Assembly (NCBI GenBank): GCA_015056865.1
Contig: SVFM01000014.1
Coordinates: forward strand, 1 to 64,000
Reading direction: 5' to 3'
DNA length: 64,000 bases
Origin: Lachnospiraceae bacterium
GTDB lineage: Bacteria > Bacillota > Clostridia > Lachnospirales > Lachnospiraceae
A program made the position numbers and the translations under genes. Positions 49,567-59,423 of the stretch are shown in pieces. Each line of letters begins with the position of its first letter. The first letter of the stretch is position 1. The notes under the pieces were generated by a model. It did not search any database. It was not told the DNA's origin and was given only the letters and a program-made list of their open reading frames with translations.

Positions 49567-49698
49567 AAAAAACCTCCTGATTCAGAAATTCTTGTATGTT
49601 TATTTTAATATATTTTGCCAAAGTTTGCCACTATTATTTAGGAGGGTGAAAATGAATTGCGCGGGTCGGAGGATTACCGGGCCCGCGCAGCAAGTGTT

Positions 49699-50868
49699 CT
49701 AATTTGCTTTTTTGATGACCTTCCGCTCAATAATGATCACAGAGATGACCGACACCAGAGCATAGGTCAGGAACATGGAAGAGTAGCCAAAGTGTTCTGT
49801 GATAAATCCAAATACCAAGGAACCGACAGCGGCGCCGAAATAGTTGAAAAAGTCCATGATACCGCTGACAGAGGCCTGATTACCTGTCGCTGCAAACTGC
49901 AGGGGAAAGGCGGAGAGAAACACCCCATTGATAATGGAAACAGCAGCGTAGATCAGGCTTAAAGCAATCATTGCTACGATGGGTGGTACCTTAATCAGCA
50001 GGAGGAGAGCTGCAACAATACATACAAGGAAACCGTGGGAGGCGATTTTGTACTCCCTTTCTTTGTAAAACCGACAGATGAAAGGGTAAGCCATGCGGCC
50101 TGCCAGCCCTACCACCGGGATCAGCAGGATAAAGTAGGCTGATGCCTCCAGGTCAATGTTGTACTGGGCCATAAAGAACAAGGTCATCCACAGACTGATG
50201 TTGTCCTTGATCATGCCATGGAACAGGGTGGGAAGGGCCACTGAGTGAATTCTTTTATCTTTGACCAGTTCCTTCATAGGTAGGTGATTGCTCTGTACCG
50301 GCTTGCATTTTACCCGGCTTACGGTAAGAAGTACCGCCAGGCAGAATACCAGCAGGATGGCGCCGGGTACAATGAATGCGAAAGAAAGCCCCAAACTGCC
50401 AATAATACCTGTACATACCAGGATGGCCAAAATATTACCTGCAGCCACAGAGGAGATCATGTAGGACATCATTTTCTTGGCTTTTTCATATTCGTAAATT
50501 TCCGACACTGTTCTGGTAAGGGAACTCCACAGCATAGACTGGGCATAGGCGTTGGAACCCCACAATAGCAAAATTCCGATAAAGGGGGGCAGGAAACCAA
50601 TCAATAAATTGCTGGCACCTGCGATCAAAAGTCCCAGGGACATCATGATCCAGGGAGAGACACGGTCTCCTATGTATCCATTGACCACACGGCCCAAGGC
50701 GTAGACCACGAAGAAGACACTTCCGATCATACCTACCTGCTCCTGGGTCAGAACGAAACTTTCCTTCAGGCCGGGAGAGGCCATGGAGAAGTTCAGTCTG
50801 CCAATGTAGATGGAGGTGTAGGCCAGATAGCAGACCAGAAAGATCAAGTTACTTTTTGTACGTTTCAT
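49699..50868 (-). CDS. MFS transporter
   Basis: 12-TM protein, MGLLIAGASN and GRVVNGYIGDR motif A. Confidence 0.85.
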   Translation of the reverse strand: MKRTKSNLIFLVCYLAYTSIYIGRLNFSMASPGLKESFVLTQEQVGMIGSVFFVVYALGRVVNGYIGDRVSPWIMMSLGLLIAGASNLLIGFLPPFIGILLLWGSNAYAQSMLWSSLTRTVSEIYEYEKAKKMMSYMISSVAAGNILAILVCTGIIGSLGLSFAFIVPGAILLVFCLAVLLTVSRVKCKPVQSNHLPMKELVKDKRIHSVALPTLFHGMIKDNISLWMTLFFMAQYNIDLEASAYFILLIPVVGLAGRMAYPFICRFYKEREYKIASHGFLVCIVAALLLLIKVPPIVAMIALSLIYAAVSIINGVFLSAFPLQFAATGNQASVSGIMDFFNYFGAAVGSLVFGFITEHFGYSSMFLTYALVSVISVIIIERKVIKKAN

Positions 50869-51008
50869 GATGAATGCTCCTTTTAAATGTATTAAACTCT
50901 GTATAGATGCTCGAAATAAAGTTTCGGAAAAATAATTTTGATTGAAACAATGATACAATAGCACTTACAAAGTGTTTTGTCAACAGAAGTAAGGAGATTT
51001 GACAATAA

Positions 51009-51043
51009 AAATCCCGGATGACAGCGGTATGAGCTGTATCCGG
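51009..51043 (-). terminator. Terminator of the RpiR-type regulator gene
   Basis: On minus strand AACCCGGATACAGC...GCTGTCATCCGGGATTTTTATTG. Confidence 0.75.
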
Positions 51044-51060
51044 GTTGTGCGCATATGGAT

Positions 51061-51912
51061 TTAATATCTTGTGGTATCCACCAGCCGATGTGTCTCGCGG
51101 GCCCGCTCCATTGCCTTTTCAAAATTGGATGCGGACATGGCGATCGACAGCACGTCAATGATGCTGAAGTGAGCGATCCTGGCAGAGGTGGCTTCCACGG
51201 GATAATCGATTTCATCTGAATAGATTTCAATGGAATAGTCGGAATGTTTTGTGATCTCACTGTTGGAAAAGCTGGTAATGCAAACGGTTTTTGCCCCTTT
51301 TTTGGCAGCCAACTGCAATGCTTCAATGGTGGACACGGTCCGGCCGCTGTGCGAGATGCCTACTGCCACGTCCCCCGGATGGATATTCAGAGTGGAGATC
51401 TTCATGGTGGGCACGTCGGTTATGCAAAGAGCGGTCTTACCAATTTGTAGGATACGATATTGAAGTTCTCTGGCAATGCTTGCAGATGTGCCTACCGCAT
51501 AGACATATATTACGTCCGCATTCAGCAATAGATTCACTGTCTGCTGCAGAACCTGACGGTCCATTTTTTCAGCTGTATCATGCAGGGTCTTTACATTGGC
51601 AGCAAAAAGCTTATCCATAATTGTTCCTGCATCATCGTCCGGATCGATGTAGGGTGTATAGTTCAATTTCTTGTTTTTTGCCAATTCTCCTGCCAGGCAG
51701 ATCTTCAACTCCGAGTAACCGGAAAATCCCAGGGTCTTGCAACATCTTATAATGGCAGACTTTGCAACACCTGCATTTGCGGCAAAAGTAGCAATAGGCA
51801 TGTGAATCACTGCTGCGCTGTTTTGTAAAATATAATCTGCCACCGTCGTTTCAGCGTCGGTCAGGGAAGTGTAATTGTTTTTGATGGAGAGCAGACATGC
51901 TTTTTGTGCCAT
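51061..51912 (-). CDS. MurR/RpiR family transcriptional regulator
   Basis: N-terminal HTH_6 plus SIS domain (GTSASIARELQYRILQIGK; GISHSGRTVSTIEALQLAAKKGAKTVCITS). Confidence 0.92.
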   Translation of the reverse strand: MAQKACLLSIKNNYTSLTDAETTVADYILQNSAAVIHMPIATFAANAGVAKSAIIRCCKTLGFSGYSELKICLAGELAKNKKLNYTPYIDPDDDAGTIMDKLFAANVKTLHDTAEKMDRQVLQQTVNLLLNADVIYVYAVGTSASIARELQYRILQIGKTALCITDVPTMKISTLNIHPGDVAVGISHSGRTVSTIEALQLAAKKGAKTVCITSFSNSEITKHSDYSIEIYSDEIDYPVEATSARIAHFSIIDVLSIAMSASNFEKAMERARETHRLVDTTRY

Positions 51913-52025
51913 GTGAAATACTCCTTACTTGACTTTCTCATATCACTGTTTTAATATGGGGATGAACTTTACTGAGAATATCATGTTTTGCAATATTTTG
52001 TCAAGTTATGGGGGATAATAAGGTG

Positions 52026-52876
52026 ATGAGATTATCAATGGAAAGCTACGAACTGTACAAGCGATTTGGGGATGAGAAGGCTATTCTCATGCTCAAAGAG
52101 GCAGGATTTGATTGCATAGATTACTCCTTTTTCTGGTTGGAGGATCAGGATCCGGCTCTGGGAGAAAATTACATTGCTCATGCCAAGGAGGTTAGACGGC
52201 TTCTGGAGGAAAACGGTATGACCTGTAATCAGGCCCATGCGCCTTTTGATATGACATATGATGATCAGTTGGATTTGACCAACAAAGAATATGTGAAGGT
52301 GGTTCGTGCCATAGAGGCGGCTGCCATCATGGGAGCAAAGAATATTATTGTGCATGCCATTAAGACACCTAAGCCGGAATATTTTTTTGAACGCAATCTG
52401 CTTTATTATAAAAGTTTGGAACCCTACTGCCGGAAGTTTGGTATTTGTGTAGCAATAGAGAATCTATTTCATTTTGATCAAAAAAGAGATTACTGTCTTG
52501 GGGTGCTGCATACGCCACAGCTGTTGCGTGAACTGATAGAGGCGCTGGATTCCCCTTGGTTTGTGGTATGTATTGATGTGGGTCATGCAGCGCTGACCGG
52601 ATATGAGCCGGAGGATATGATCCTTTCTTTGGATAAGGACATATTAAAGGCACTTCACATCCATGACAATGATTACAGAAGGGATGATCACAGACTGCCT
52701 TACACCGGAAGTTTCTGTTGGAATAATATCATGTCAGCACTAAAAAAATAGAGTACAGTGGAGATTTTACCTTGGAGCTTCCCCAATATCTAAAGAAATT
52801 TGATGACGATTTTATGCAGGAAGCTCTGAATTTTGCGGCTAAGGTTGGCAGATATTTGATTGGAAAGATTTCTTAA
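52026..52876 (+). pseudogene. Sugar phosphate isomerase/epimerase (TIM barrel), C-terminus displaced by an A7 frameshift
   Basis: Frame ends ..NNIMSALKK* at 52751; the -1 frame continues IEYSGDFTLELPQYLKKFDDDFMQEALNFAAKVGRYLIGKIS* to 52876. Confidence 0.75.
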
Positions 52877-52891
52877 AAAGGGTGTACGACT

Positions 52892-55603
52892 ATGGGGGCT
52901 ATCAAAAGGATAAGTGTGGGACTACTCGCTCATGTAGATGCGGGCAAGACCACGCTGTCAGAGGCATTGCTCTATGAAAGCGGTGCGATTCGCAAATTGG
53001 GCAGAGTGGATGATCGGAATGCTTTTTTAGATACTTTTGAAGTGGAAAGAAGCAGAGGAATCACTGTGTTTTCCAAACAGGCGGTGTTTTCTTTTGGGCA
53101 GCTGCAGCTTACCCTTCTGGATACGCCGGGACACGTGGATTTTTCCTCGGAGATGGAACGGACTTTGCAGGTGCTGGATTATGCCATATTGGTGGTGAGC
53201 GGATCAGAGGGGATACAGGGACATACCCGGACCTTGTGGAAATTGTTGCAACGGTATGAAATCCCTGTTTTTGTTTTTATTAATAAGATGGACCAGCCGG
53301 GGACAGATCGTGATAGCCTGCTATGTAAACTTCGAGAAGAATTGTCGGAGGCATGTATTGATTTTTCCGGGGTAACTGAAGATGAAAATTTTGCAGAAGA
53401 GATTGCTATGTGCGCCGAGGAGGCGCTGGAGCAGTTTCTGGAGCAGGGACTGGTGGAAGAAGAACTGGTATGCAGAATGATAAAGAACAGGCAGGTATTT
53501 CCCTGCTTTTTTGGAAGCGCCTTGCGAATGGAAGGCATAGATGTTTTTCTTCAGAAGATGGAGCGGTACATGGTGGCTCCGGTTTATGGTAAGGAGTTTG
53601 GCGCCAGGGTATTTAAGATTGCAAAGGATGCCCAGGGAAATCGACTTACTTATCTGAAGGTTGTGGGCGGAGTTTTGCGCAATCGTGATGTATTAAAGGG
53701 AACTTTTGTGAATGCAGCGGGAGAGTCCGAAAAGTGGGAGGAAAAGGTTAATCAGATTCGTATCTATTCGGGTGAAAAATATGAGGCGGCAGGAGAAGCG
53801 GCGGCAGGAACGGTTTGTGCAGTGACAGGGTTGAGCAAGACCAGACCCGGGGAGGGACTTGGGACCCAAAAGGCACAGCTGCCGCCCCTTTTAGAGCCAG
53901 TGCTAAGCTATTGCATGAAATTGCCTGAGGGGTGTGATGCTTCTGTGATGCTTCGTAGACTAAGGGAGTTGGAAGAGGAAGATCCCCAACTGCAGATTGC
54001 CTGGAAAGAGGAATTACAGGAGATCCATGCCAAGGTCATGGGGCAGGTGCAGTTGGAGATCCTGCAGGGAATGATCCTGGAGCGCTATGGGGTGGAAGTA
54101 ACCTTTGGAGACGGAGCGATCATTTATAAGGAGACGATCGCAGATATGGTGGAGGGTGTAGGACATTTTGAACCTCTGAGACACTATGCAGAAGTGCATC
54201 TGATCCTGGAGCCAGGAGAACGGGGCAGTGGACTTCAGTTTGAGACAGCGGTAAGCGAGGATGAACTTAGCAGGAACTGGCAGAGGTTGATTCTGACCCA
54301 TTTGGAGGAGCGGTCCCACAAGGGCGTGTTGACCGGATCAGTCATTACGGACATGAAGATCACATTGGCTGCCGGAAAGGCTCATCTGAAGCATACAGAA
54401 GGCGGAGATTTCCGGCAGGCTACCTATCGGGCAGTACGTCAGGGATTGATGCAGGCATCCGGCGTGTTGTTGGAGCCATATTATGGATTCCGTCTGGAAT
54501 TGCCGGAACGCTATATTGGAAAAGCCATGACAGATGTGGAGCGTATGTATGGGAAGTGTGAGTTGCAGGACACCGCTGGTGGCATGGGATTGATAACCGG
54601 CCGGGCTCCGGTACAGACGATGCAGAATTATCAGAAAGAAGTGGCTGCATATACCGGAGGAGAAGGACATCTTTTTTGTGAACTTGTGGGATATGATTCC
54701 TGCCATAATGCACAGGAAGTGATAGAACAGATCGGCTATGACAGCCAGAGTGATCTGCGTAATACAGGTGATTCCGTGTTTTGTGCTCACGGTGCCGGGT
54801 TTGTGGTGCCCTGGTATGAGGTGCCGGAATATATGCATTTGGAATCCAGACTGGGGATGGCCGGGAGCAGATGGGCAGGATATGTGCAGGAGGATGGCCC
54901 CTCAGGTGGTCAAGGAGAAAGAGATGGAAATGCACCGGTTCGCGCCGCGGTAAGAGGAGGCGGCCAGGAAAGATGGCTGGGCACTGAGGAGATTGATGCC
55001 ATTTTGGCCAAGACTTACAACGCCAATCGCAGAGAAAGTGACAGAGGCAATCGGTGGGCAAAACATAAGCCGGATAAGCCACAGCCCAGCCCTACAGTCC
55101 GCACATACAAACCTGCAGAGAAAAAACCACAGTATTTGCTGGTGGATGGCTATAATATTATTTTTGCATGGGAGGATTTGAAAGAACTGGCTCAGACCAC
55201 CATAGATGGTGCCCGAGGTAAGCTTTTGGATGTGCTATGCAACTATCAGGGAATGAAGAAGTGTGAAGTGATCGTGGTGTTTGATGCCTACCGGGTACAG
55301 GGACACCGGACGGAGGTGCTGGATTATCACAACATTCATGTGGTGTATACCAAGGAGGCAGAAACTGCAGATCAGTACATTGAAAAATTTGCCCATGAAA
55401 ACAGCAAGCGCTACGATGTGACGGTGGCCACCTCAGATGGTTTGGAGCAAATCATTATTATGGGACAAGGATGTCAGCTGCTCTCTGCCAGGGATCTGCA
55501 ACAGGAGATAAGCCGCCAGGAAGATATGCTGCGGCAGGACTACCTGAAAAAACAGCCTAAGGCCAGAAATCTGCTGGGAGAGAGTATGAAGTTTCTTCCG
55601 TGA
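52892..55603 (+). CDS. TetM/EF-G-like ribosomal GTPase fused to C-terminal NYN (YacP/Rae1-like) domain
   Basis: GTPase motifs AHVDAGKTT, RGITV, DTPGHVDF, NKMD; C-terminal YLLVDGYNIIFAW, VVFDAYR, EAETADQYIE, VATSDG. Confidence 0.88.
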   Translation: MGAIKRISVGLLAHVDAGKTTLSEALLYESGAIRKLGRVDDRNAFLDTFEVERSRGITVFSKQAVFSFGQLQLTLLDTPGHVDFSSEMERTLQVLDYAILVVSGSEGIQGHTRTLWKLLQRYEIPVFVFINKMDQPGTDRDSLLCKLREELSEACIDFSGVTEDENFAEEIAMCAEEALEQFLEQGLVEEELVCRMIKNRQVFPCFFGSALRMEGIDVFLQKMERYMVAPVYGKEFGARVFKIAKDAQGNRLTYLKVVGGVLRNRDVLKGTFVNAAGESEKWEEKVNQIRIYSGEKYEAAGEAAAGTVCAVTGLSKTRPGEGLGTQKAQLPPLLEPVLSYCMKLPEGCDASVMLRRLRELEEEDPQLQIAWKEELQEIHAKVMGQVQLEILQGMILERYGVEVTFGDGAIIYKETIADMVEGVGHFEPLRHYAEVHLILEPGERGSGLQFETAVSEDELSRNWQRLILTHLEERSHKGVLTGSVITDMKITLAAGKAHLKHTEGGDFRQATYRAVRQGLMQASGVLLEPYYGFRLELPERYIGKAMTDVERMYGKCELQDTAGGMGLITGRAPVQTMQNYQKEVAAYTGGEGHLFCELVGYDSCHNAQEVIEQIGYDSQSDLRNTGDSVFCAHGAGFVVPWYEVPEYMHLESRLGMAGSRWAGYVQEDGPSGGQGERDGNAPVRAAVRGGGQERWLGTEEIDAILAKTYNANRRESDRGNRWAKHKPDKPQPSPTVRTYKPAEKKPQYLLVDGYNIIFAWEDLKELAQTTIDGARGKLLDVLCNYQGMKKCEVIVVFDAYRVQGHRTEVLDYHNIHVVYTKEAETADQYIEKFAHENSKRYDVTVATSDGLEQIIIMGQGCQLLSARDLQQEISRQEDMLRQDYLKKQPKARNLLGESMKFLP

Positions 55604-55608
55604 TCTTA

Positions 55609-57048
55609 TTAATGCTTCTTCCAACAAGCCGGTGAGAGAAGTACCAACAGCGGGAACAATTCCAATCTTCCGGCAAGCATATTAAATGATAAAATAATTT
55701 TTGAAAATTCGGAAAAAAATGCATAATTACCAGTAGGACCAACCAGTTCCAAGCCGGGCCCTATATTGTTTATGGTAGCTGCCACAGCGGTAAAATTGGT
55801 GGTAAAATCATATCCGTCAATGCTGATCAGCAGAACAGACAGCAGCATGAGGATCAGGTAGACCACCATAAATACATTGGTGGAACGAATGGTTTCATGT
55901 CCTACGGCATGTCCGTCCATGCGAACCTTGCTCACCTGTTGGGGATGTGCAATGCTTGCCAGCTCTTTGCGTATGGTGCGAACCAGGATCATGATGCGAG
56001 ACACCTTGATACCACCGCCTGTACTGCCTGCACAGGCACCGATAAACATTAAAAGTACCAGGCAGGTTTTGGAGAGTTGCGGCCATAAATTAAAATCAGT
56101 GCTGGCGAAACCCGTGGTGGTAATAATGGAACCAATCTGAAAGAAGGTATGTCGCAGTCCTTCCCCGGCTGTAGGGAACAGGTGGCGTATGTTGAAAAAG
56201 ATGATGCATCCGGCCGCTGCGATGATGCCCAGATACCATCTGACTTCTTCAAAGGTAAATGCCTGTTTCCACTTGCGGCGCAGCAGAAGAAAATACATGC
56301 CATAATTAATGCCGCTGAGGATCATAAATATGGTTACAATATTCTGTATAGCAGGTGAATAACCTGCTATACTGTCATTTTTGACACCAAAGCCGCCGGT
56401 TCCGGTGGTGCCAAAGCTGGTGCAGAAGGCCTCGAAAACAGGCATATCAAAAAGAACAAGTAACAAAACTTCTACCAGAGTCAGCACAATGTATATTCCG
56501 TACAAAATAGTGGAGGTGTCTCTCAGTCTGGGCACCAGTTTGTCCACAGAAGGCCCCGGACTTTCTGCCTTCATCAGTGTCATGGTGGAGCCTCCCAGCA
56601 GGGGAGTAATAGCCATGATAAAGACAAAGACACCCATACCGCCGATCCAGTGTGTGAAACTGCGCCAGAACAGATTGGTGCGGGAAAGAGCTTCCACGTT
56701 TGACAATATACTGGCACCTGTGGTGGTAAAACCGGAGACCGTTTCAAAAAAGGCATCTACATAGGAGGGGATATCTCCTGTCAGCACAAAGGGGAGAGCT
56801 CCGAAAAGACTCATAATGATCCAGCTTAAGGCCACGATCAAAAACCCCTCTTTCGTATAAAGAGAGCGGTTAGATGGTTTGCGGCAGGACAGCAGAAGGC
56901 CAACCAAAAGGCAGGCAACTGCTACGCAGAAATAGGTTATACAATCTTTTTCATGATATAAAATTCCTACCAATGCAGGCAAACATAAAAATGCGGCTTC
57001 AAATTTGAGCACCCATCCAATGATATAGCGGACAATGGAATAATTCAT
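55609..57048 (-). CDS. trkH: TrkH family potassium uptake protein
   Basis: TVSGFTTTGASIL, FGTTGTGGFG, GSIITTTGFASTD filter-like motifs, GACAGSTGGGIKVSR. Confidence 0.92.
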   Translation of the reverse strand: MNYSIVRYIIGWVLKFEAAFLCLPALVGILYHEKDCITYFCVAVACLLVGLLLSCRKPSNRSLYTKEGFLIVALSWIIMSLFGALPFVLTGDIPSYVDAFFETVSGFTTTGASILSNVEALSRTNLFWRSFTHWIGGMGVFVFIMAITPLLGGSTMTLMKAESPGPSVDKLVPRLRDTSTILYGIYIVLTLVEVLLLVLFDMPVFEAFCTSFGTTGTGGFGVKNDSIAGYSPAIQNIVTIFMILSGINYGMYFLLLRRKWKQAFTFEEVRWYLGIIAAAGCIIFFNIRHLFPTAGEGLRHTFFQIGSIITTTGFASTDFNLWPQLSKTCLVLLMFIGACAGSTGGGIKVSRIMILVRTIRKELASIAHPQQVSKVRMDGHAVGHETIRSTNVFMVVYLILMLLSVLLISIDGYDFTTNFTAVAATINNIGPGLELVGPTGNYAFFSEFSKIILSFNMLAGRLELFPLLVLLSPACWKKH

Positions 57049-57056
57049 AACAAAAT

Positions 57057-58415
57057 CTACCTCTCCAGTATCTGTACTATGTTATTGATCTTATAATCTT
57101 TCAGAATGACTACAACAGTATCACCGGGAAGGATACTATCTTGACCGCTGGGAATGATGACTTGTCCATCTCTGTAAATACAGCAGATCAAAGTGTTTTT
57201 GCGGATATGAAGTTGCTGCAAAGGAATGCCGGTAACAGGAGAGTCATCTTTGATAAAGAATTCCAGAGCCTCGGCCCGGCCCTCTGCCAATTTATAGAAA
57301 TTTTCCACATCGCTTCCCACGGAGCCTGCTGTGGAGCGGACAAATTTTGTAATATAATCGGCAGAGATCAGTCTGGGGTAGATGATACTGTCCAGCGCCA
57401 GTTTATCTAAAATCCCGGAAAAATTGACACGGTTGACTTTTGTAATGATCTTTGCCGGCGAACGATCCTTACAGAACATGGATAAAAGAATATTTTCTTC
57501 ATCGATATTGGTAAGGGAAATGATTGCTTCGGAATTATCAATTCCTTCCTGAAGCAACAGGGCCTCGTCGGTGGCATCACCGTGTATAATGGTTGCTTTG
57601 GGCAGCAGATCACACAGCTGTTCGCAGCGATTTTGCTGTTGCTCAATAATTTTTACATGCAACCCCCTTTTTAGCAGAAGTCTTGCCAGATAGTAGGATG
57701 TTTTGCCCCCACCCAGGATCATAATGTTTTTGATCCGGGAAGAAGAAATGGACAATTGTTTAAAATACGTGTTTACTTTGGCATGTTCTGCTACCACACC
57801 AAGAATGTCTCCGGCCTGAATCCGGAATTCGCCGTTAGGGATGGTAACTTCCTTGCCCCTGGTAACCAGACATACCAACATCTGGCTCTTTAAATTGATG
57901 CGGATCTCTTGGAGGGAGCGGCCCACCAGAACAGAATCCGGATCCACTTTAAAGTGAACCAGATTAATATGCCCTCTGGCAAAAGAATCAATCTTCTGTG
58001 CAAAAGGGAAACGGATGATCTGAGATATTTCCTGTGCTGCAGCAGCTTCGGGATTCAGCACCATGGCAAGACCAAATTCGTTTTTCAGATACTCTACTTC
58101 GTTATGATATATGGGATTTCTGACTCTGGCAATGGTCTTGCAGTTGCCGGTCTTTTTGGCAATCATGCAGCAGAGCAGATTGTGTTCATCAGAACCTGTC
58201 ACTGCGATCAAGAGATCAGCTCCGGCGATATCTGCCTCCTTTAAGGTTTCAAAGCTGACACCATTTCCAACAAGACCGATCACGTCAAATGCACCGGTTA
58301 CAGCGGTTACTTTTTCTGCAATTTCATCTATGGCTACGATCTCGTGGCCTTCAGCGGACAACTGTTCCACCAGGGTGTAACCTACTTTTCCACAGCCTAC
58401 AATGATTATTTTCAT
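57057..58415 (-). CDS. trkA: Trk system potassium transporter TrkA
   Basis: Two RCK repeats: MKIIIVGCGKVGYTLVEQL; IMILGGGKTSYYLARLL. Confidence 0.92.
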   Translation of the reverse strand: MKIIIVGCGKVGYTLVEQLSAEGHEIVAIDEIAEKVTAVTGAFDVIGLVGNGVSFETLKEADIAGADLLIAVTGSDEHNLLCCMIAKKTGNCKTIARVRNPIYHNEVEYLKNEFGLAMVLNPEAAAAQEISQIIRFPFAQKIDSFARGHINLVHFKVDPDSVLVGRSLQEIRINLKSQMLVCLVTRGKEVTIPNGEFRIQAGDILGVVAEHAKVNTYFKQLSISSSRIKNIMILGGGKTSYYLARLLLKRGLHVKIIEQQQNRCEQLCDLLPKATIIHGDATDEALLLQEGIDNSEAIISLTNIDEENILLSMFCKDRSPAKIITKVNRVNFSGILDKLALDSIIYPRLISADYITKFVRSTAGSVGSDVENFYKLAEGRAEALEFFIKDDSPVTGIPLQQLHIRKNTLICCIYRDGQVIIPSGQDSILPGDTVVVILKDYKINNIVQILER

Positions 58416-58591
58416 GACAAAACCTCGTTCCCAGTATTGAAAAATCTTTTTATACTGCTTATTATAGCATACAATTTAGAAAAATGGTAGCTTGCCGGGG
58501 GATGTTTGGCAAATATTTTGTCGTTGACAATCCTGGCGACGGGTGGCAGAATTGTACTTAATAAATGTTACAAGTAAACAGAGGAGAAGGT

Positions 58592-59320
58592 ATGATTGAT
58601 CACAATTCTTCAGTGCCGCTGTACGTACAGCTGGAGCAGGCACTGTCCAGGGCTATTTACGAGGGGGAGTACAGGGCAGGAGACAAGCTGCCTTCGGAGA
58701 ATGAACTTTGCCAGAAATTTCAGGTCAGCCGTATTACTGTGCGTCAGGCCTTAAACCTCCTGACTCAGAAGGATCTGGTTTTTTCCGCCCATGGGAAGGG
58801 GACTTTTGTGAAGGTGCCGGACATAGGCCAGGAGCTTGACAAGATCGTCAGTTTCCGGCAGGTGCTGCAGCAGAAAGGACTGAAAGGCCAAACCAAAGTA
58901 CAATCCTTCTGTCAGGAGGTCTCTGACAGTTTGGCCAGACAGCATCTGGGTGCTCAGGTATGTAGTTTGAATCTGATCGGCTTTGCATTCCGCATGCCGG
59001 TGGTGTACTATCAATCCTTTTTCCGCCCCCAACTTGGCCAGCAGATGCTGACTTTAGCCAGAGAGGCGGAGAGTGTAGGTAACGCTTTTTCTACCTATGA
59101 TTTTTATGCACGGCTGGGGATCGGAGTGGCAAGGATCGATCAGACTGTCCGCGCGGTTAATGCGGACCAGAATCTGGCCAGACTTCTGGAATTGCCCAGA
59201 GGTCAGGCACTAATGGTTTTGGAATCCCTTTATATAGGGGAGGATGGTGAGGTGCTGGAATATAAGCTTGGCCATTACCATTCGGATATTTACTCCTTCC
59301 GTATCCATAGAAGAGTATAA
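58592..59320 (+). CDS. GntR family transcriptional regulator with UTRA domain
   Basis: VPLYVQLEQALSRAIYEGEYRAGDKLPSENELCQKFQVSRITVRQALNLL. Confidence 0.92.
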   Translation: MIDHNSSVPLYVQLEQALSRAIYEGEYRAGDKLPSENELCQKFQVSRITVRQALNLLTQKDLVFSAHGKGTFVKVPDIGQELDKIVSFRQVLQQKGLKGQTKVQSFCQEVSDSLARQHLGAQVCSLNLIGFAFRMPVVYYQSFFRPQLGQQMLTLAREAESVGNAFSTYDFYARLGIGVARIDQTVRAVNADQNLARLLELPRGQALMVLESLYIGEDGEVLEYKLGHYHSDIYSFRIHRRV

Positions 59321-59340
59321 AGCAGTGCCCAGAAAATCTC

Positions 59341-59398
59341 TTGACATAAGATACCATGAGTGGTATTCTTTTATTACAACTTGTAATAACAAGTTATA
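59341..59398 (+). promoter_or_regulatory. Promoter and candidate GntR operators of the AtuA operon
   Basis: TTGACA-N17-TATTCT; ATACCA-TGAG-TGGTAT inside the spacer/-10; AACTTG-N6-CAAGTT immediately downstream. Confidence 0.65.
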
Positions 59399-59423
59399 AT
59401 AACATAAAACAAGGAGGATTAAT

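Noticed and set aside
50912-50926. CGAAA-N5-TTTCG as RpiR operator upstream of the MFS gene
   Set aside because: Short repeat that may occur by chance in AT-rich intergenic DNA; no second copy found to support it.
52892-55603. Tetracycline resistance gene call
   Set aside because: The domain IV loop differs from Tet(M) and the protein has a nuclease-like fusion; resistance not supported from sequence.
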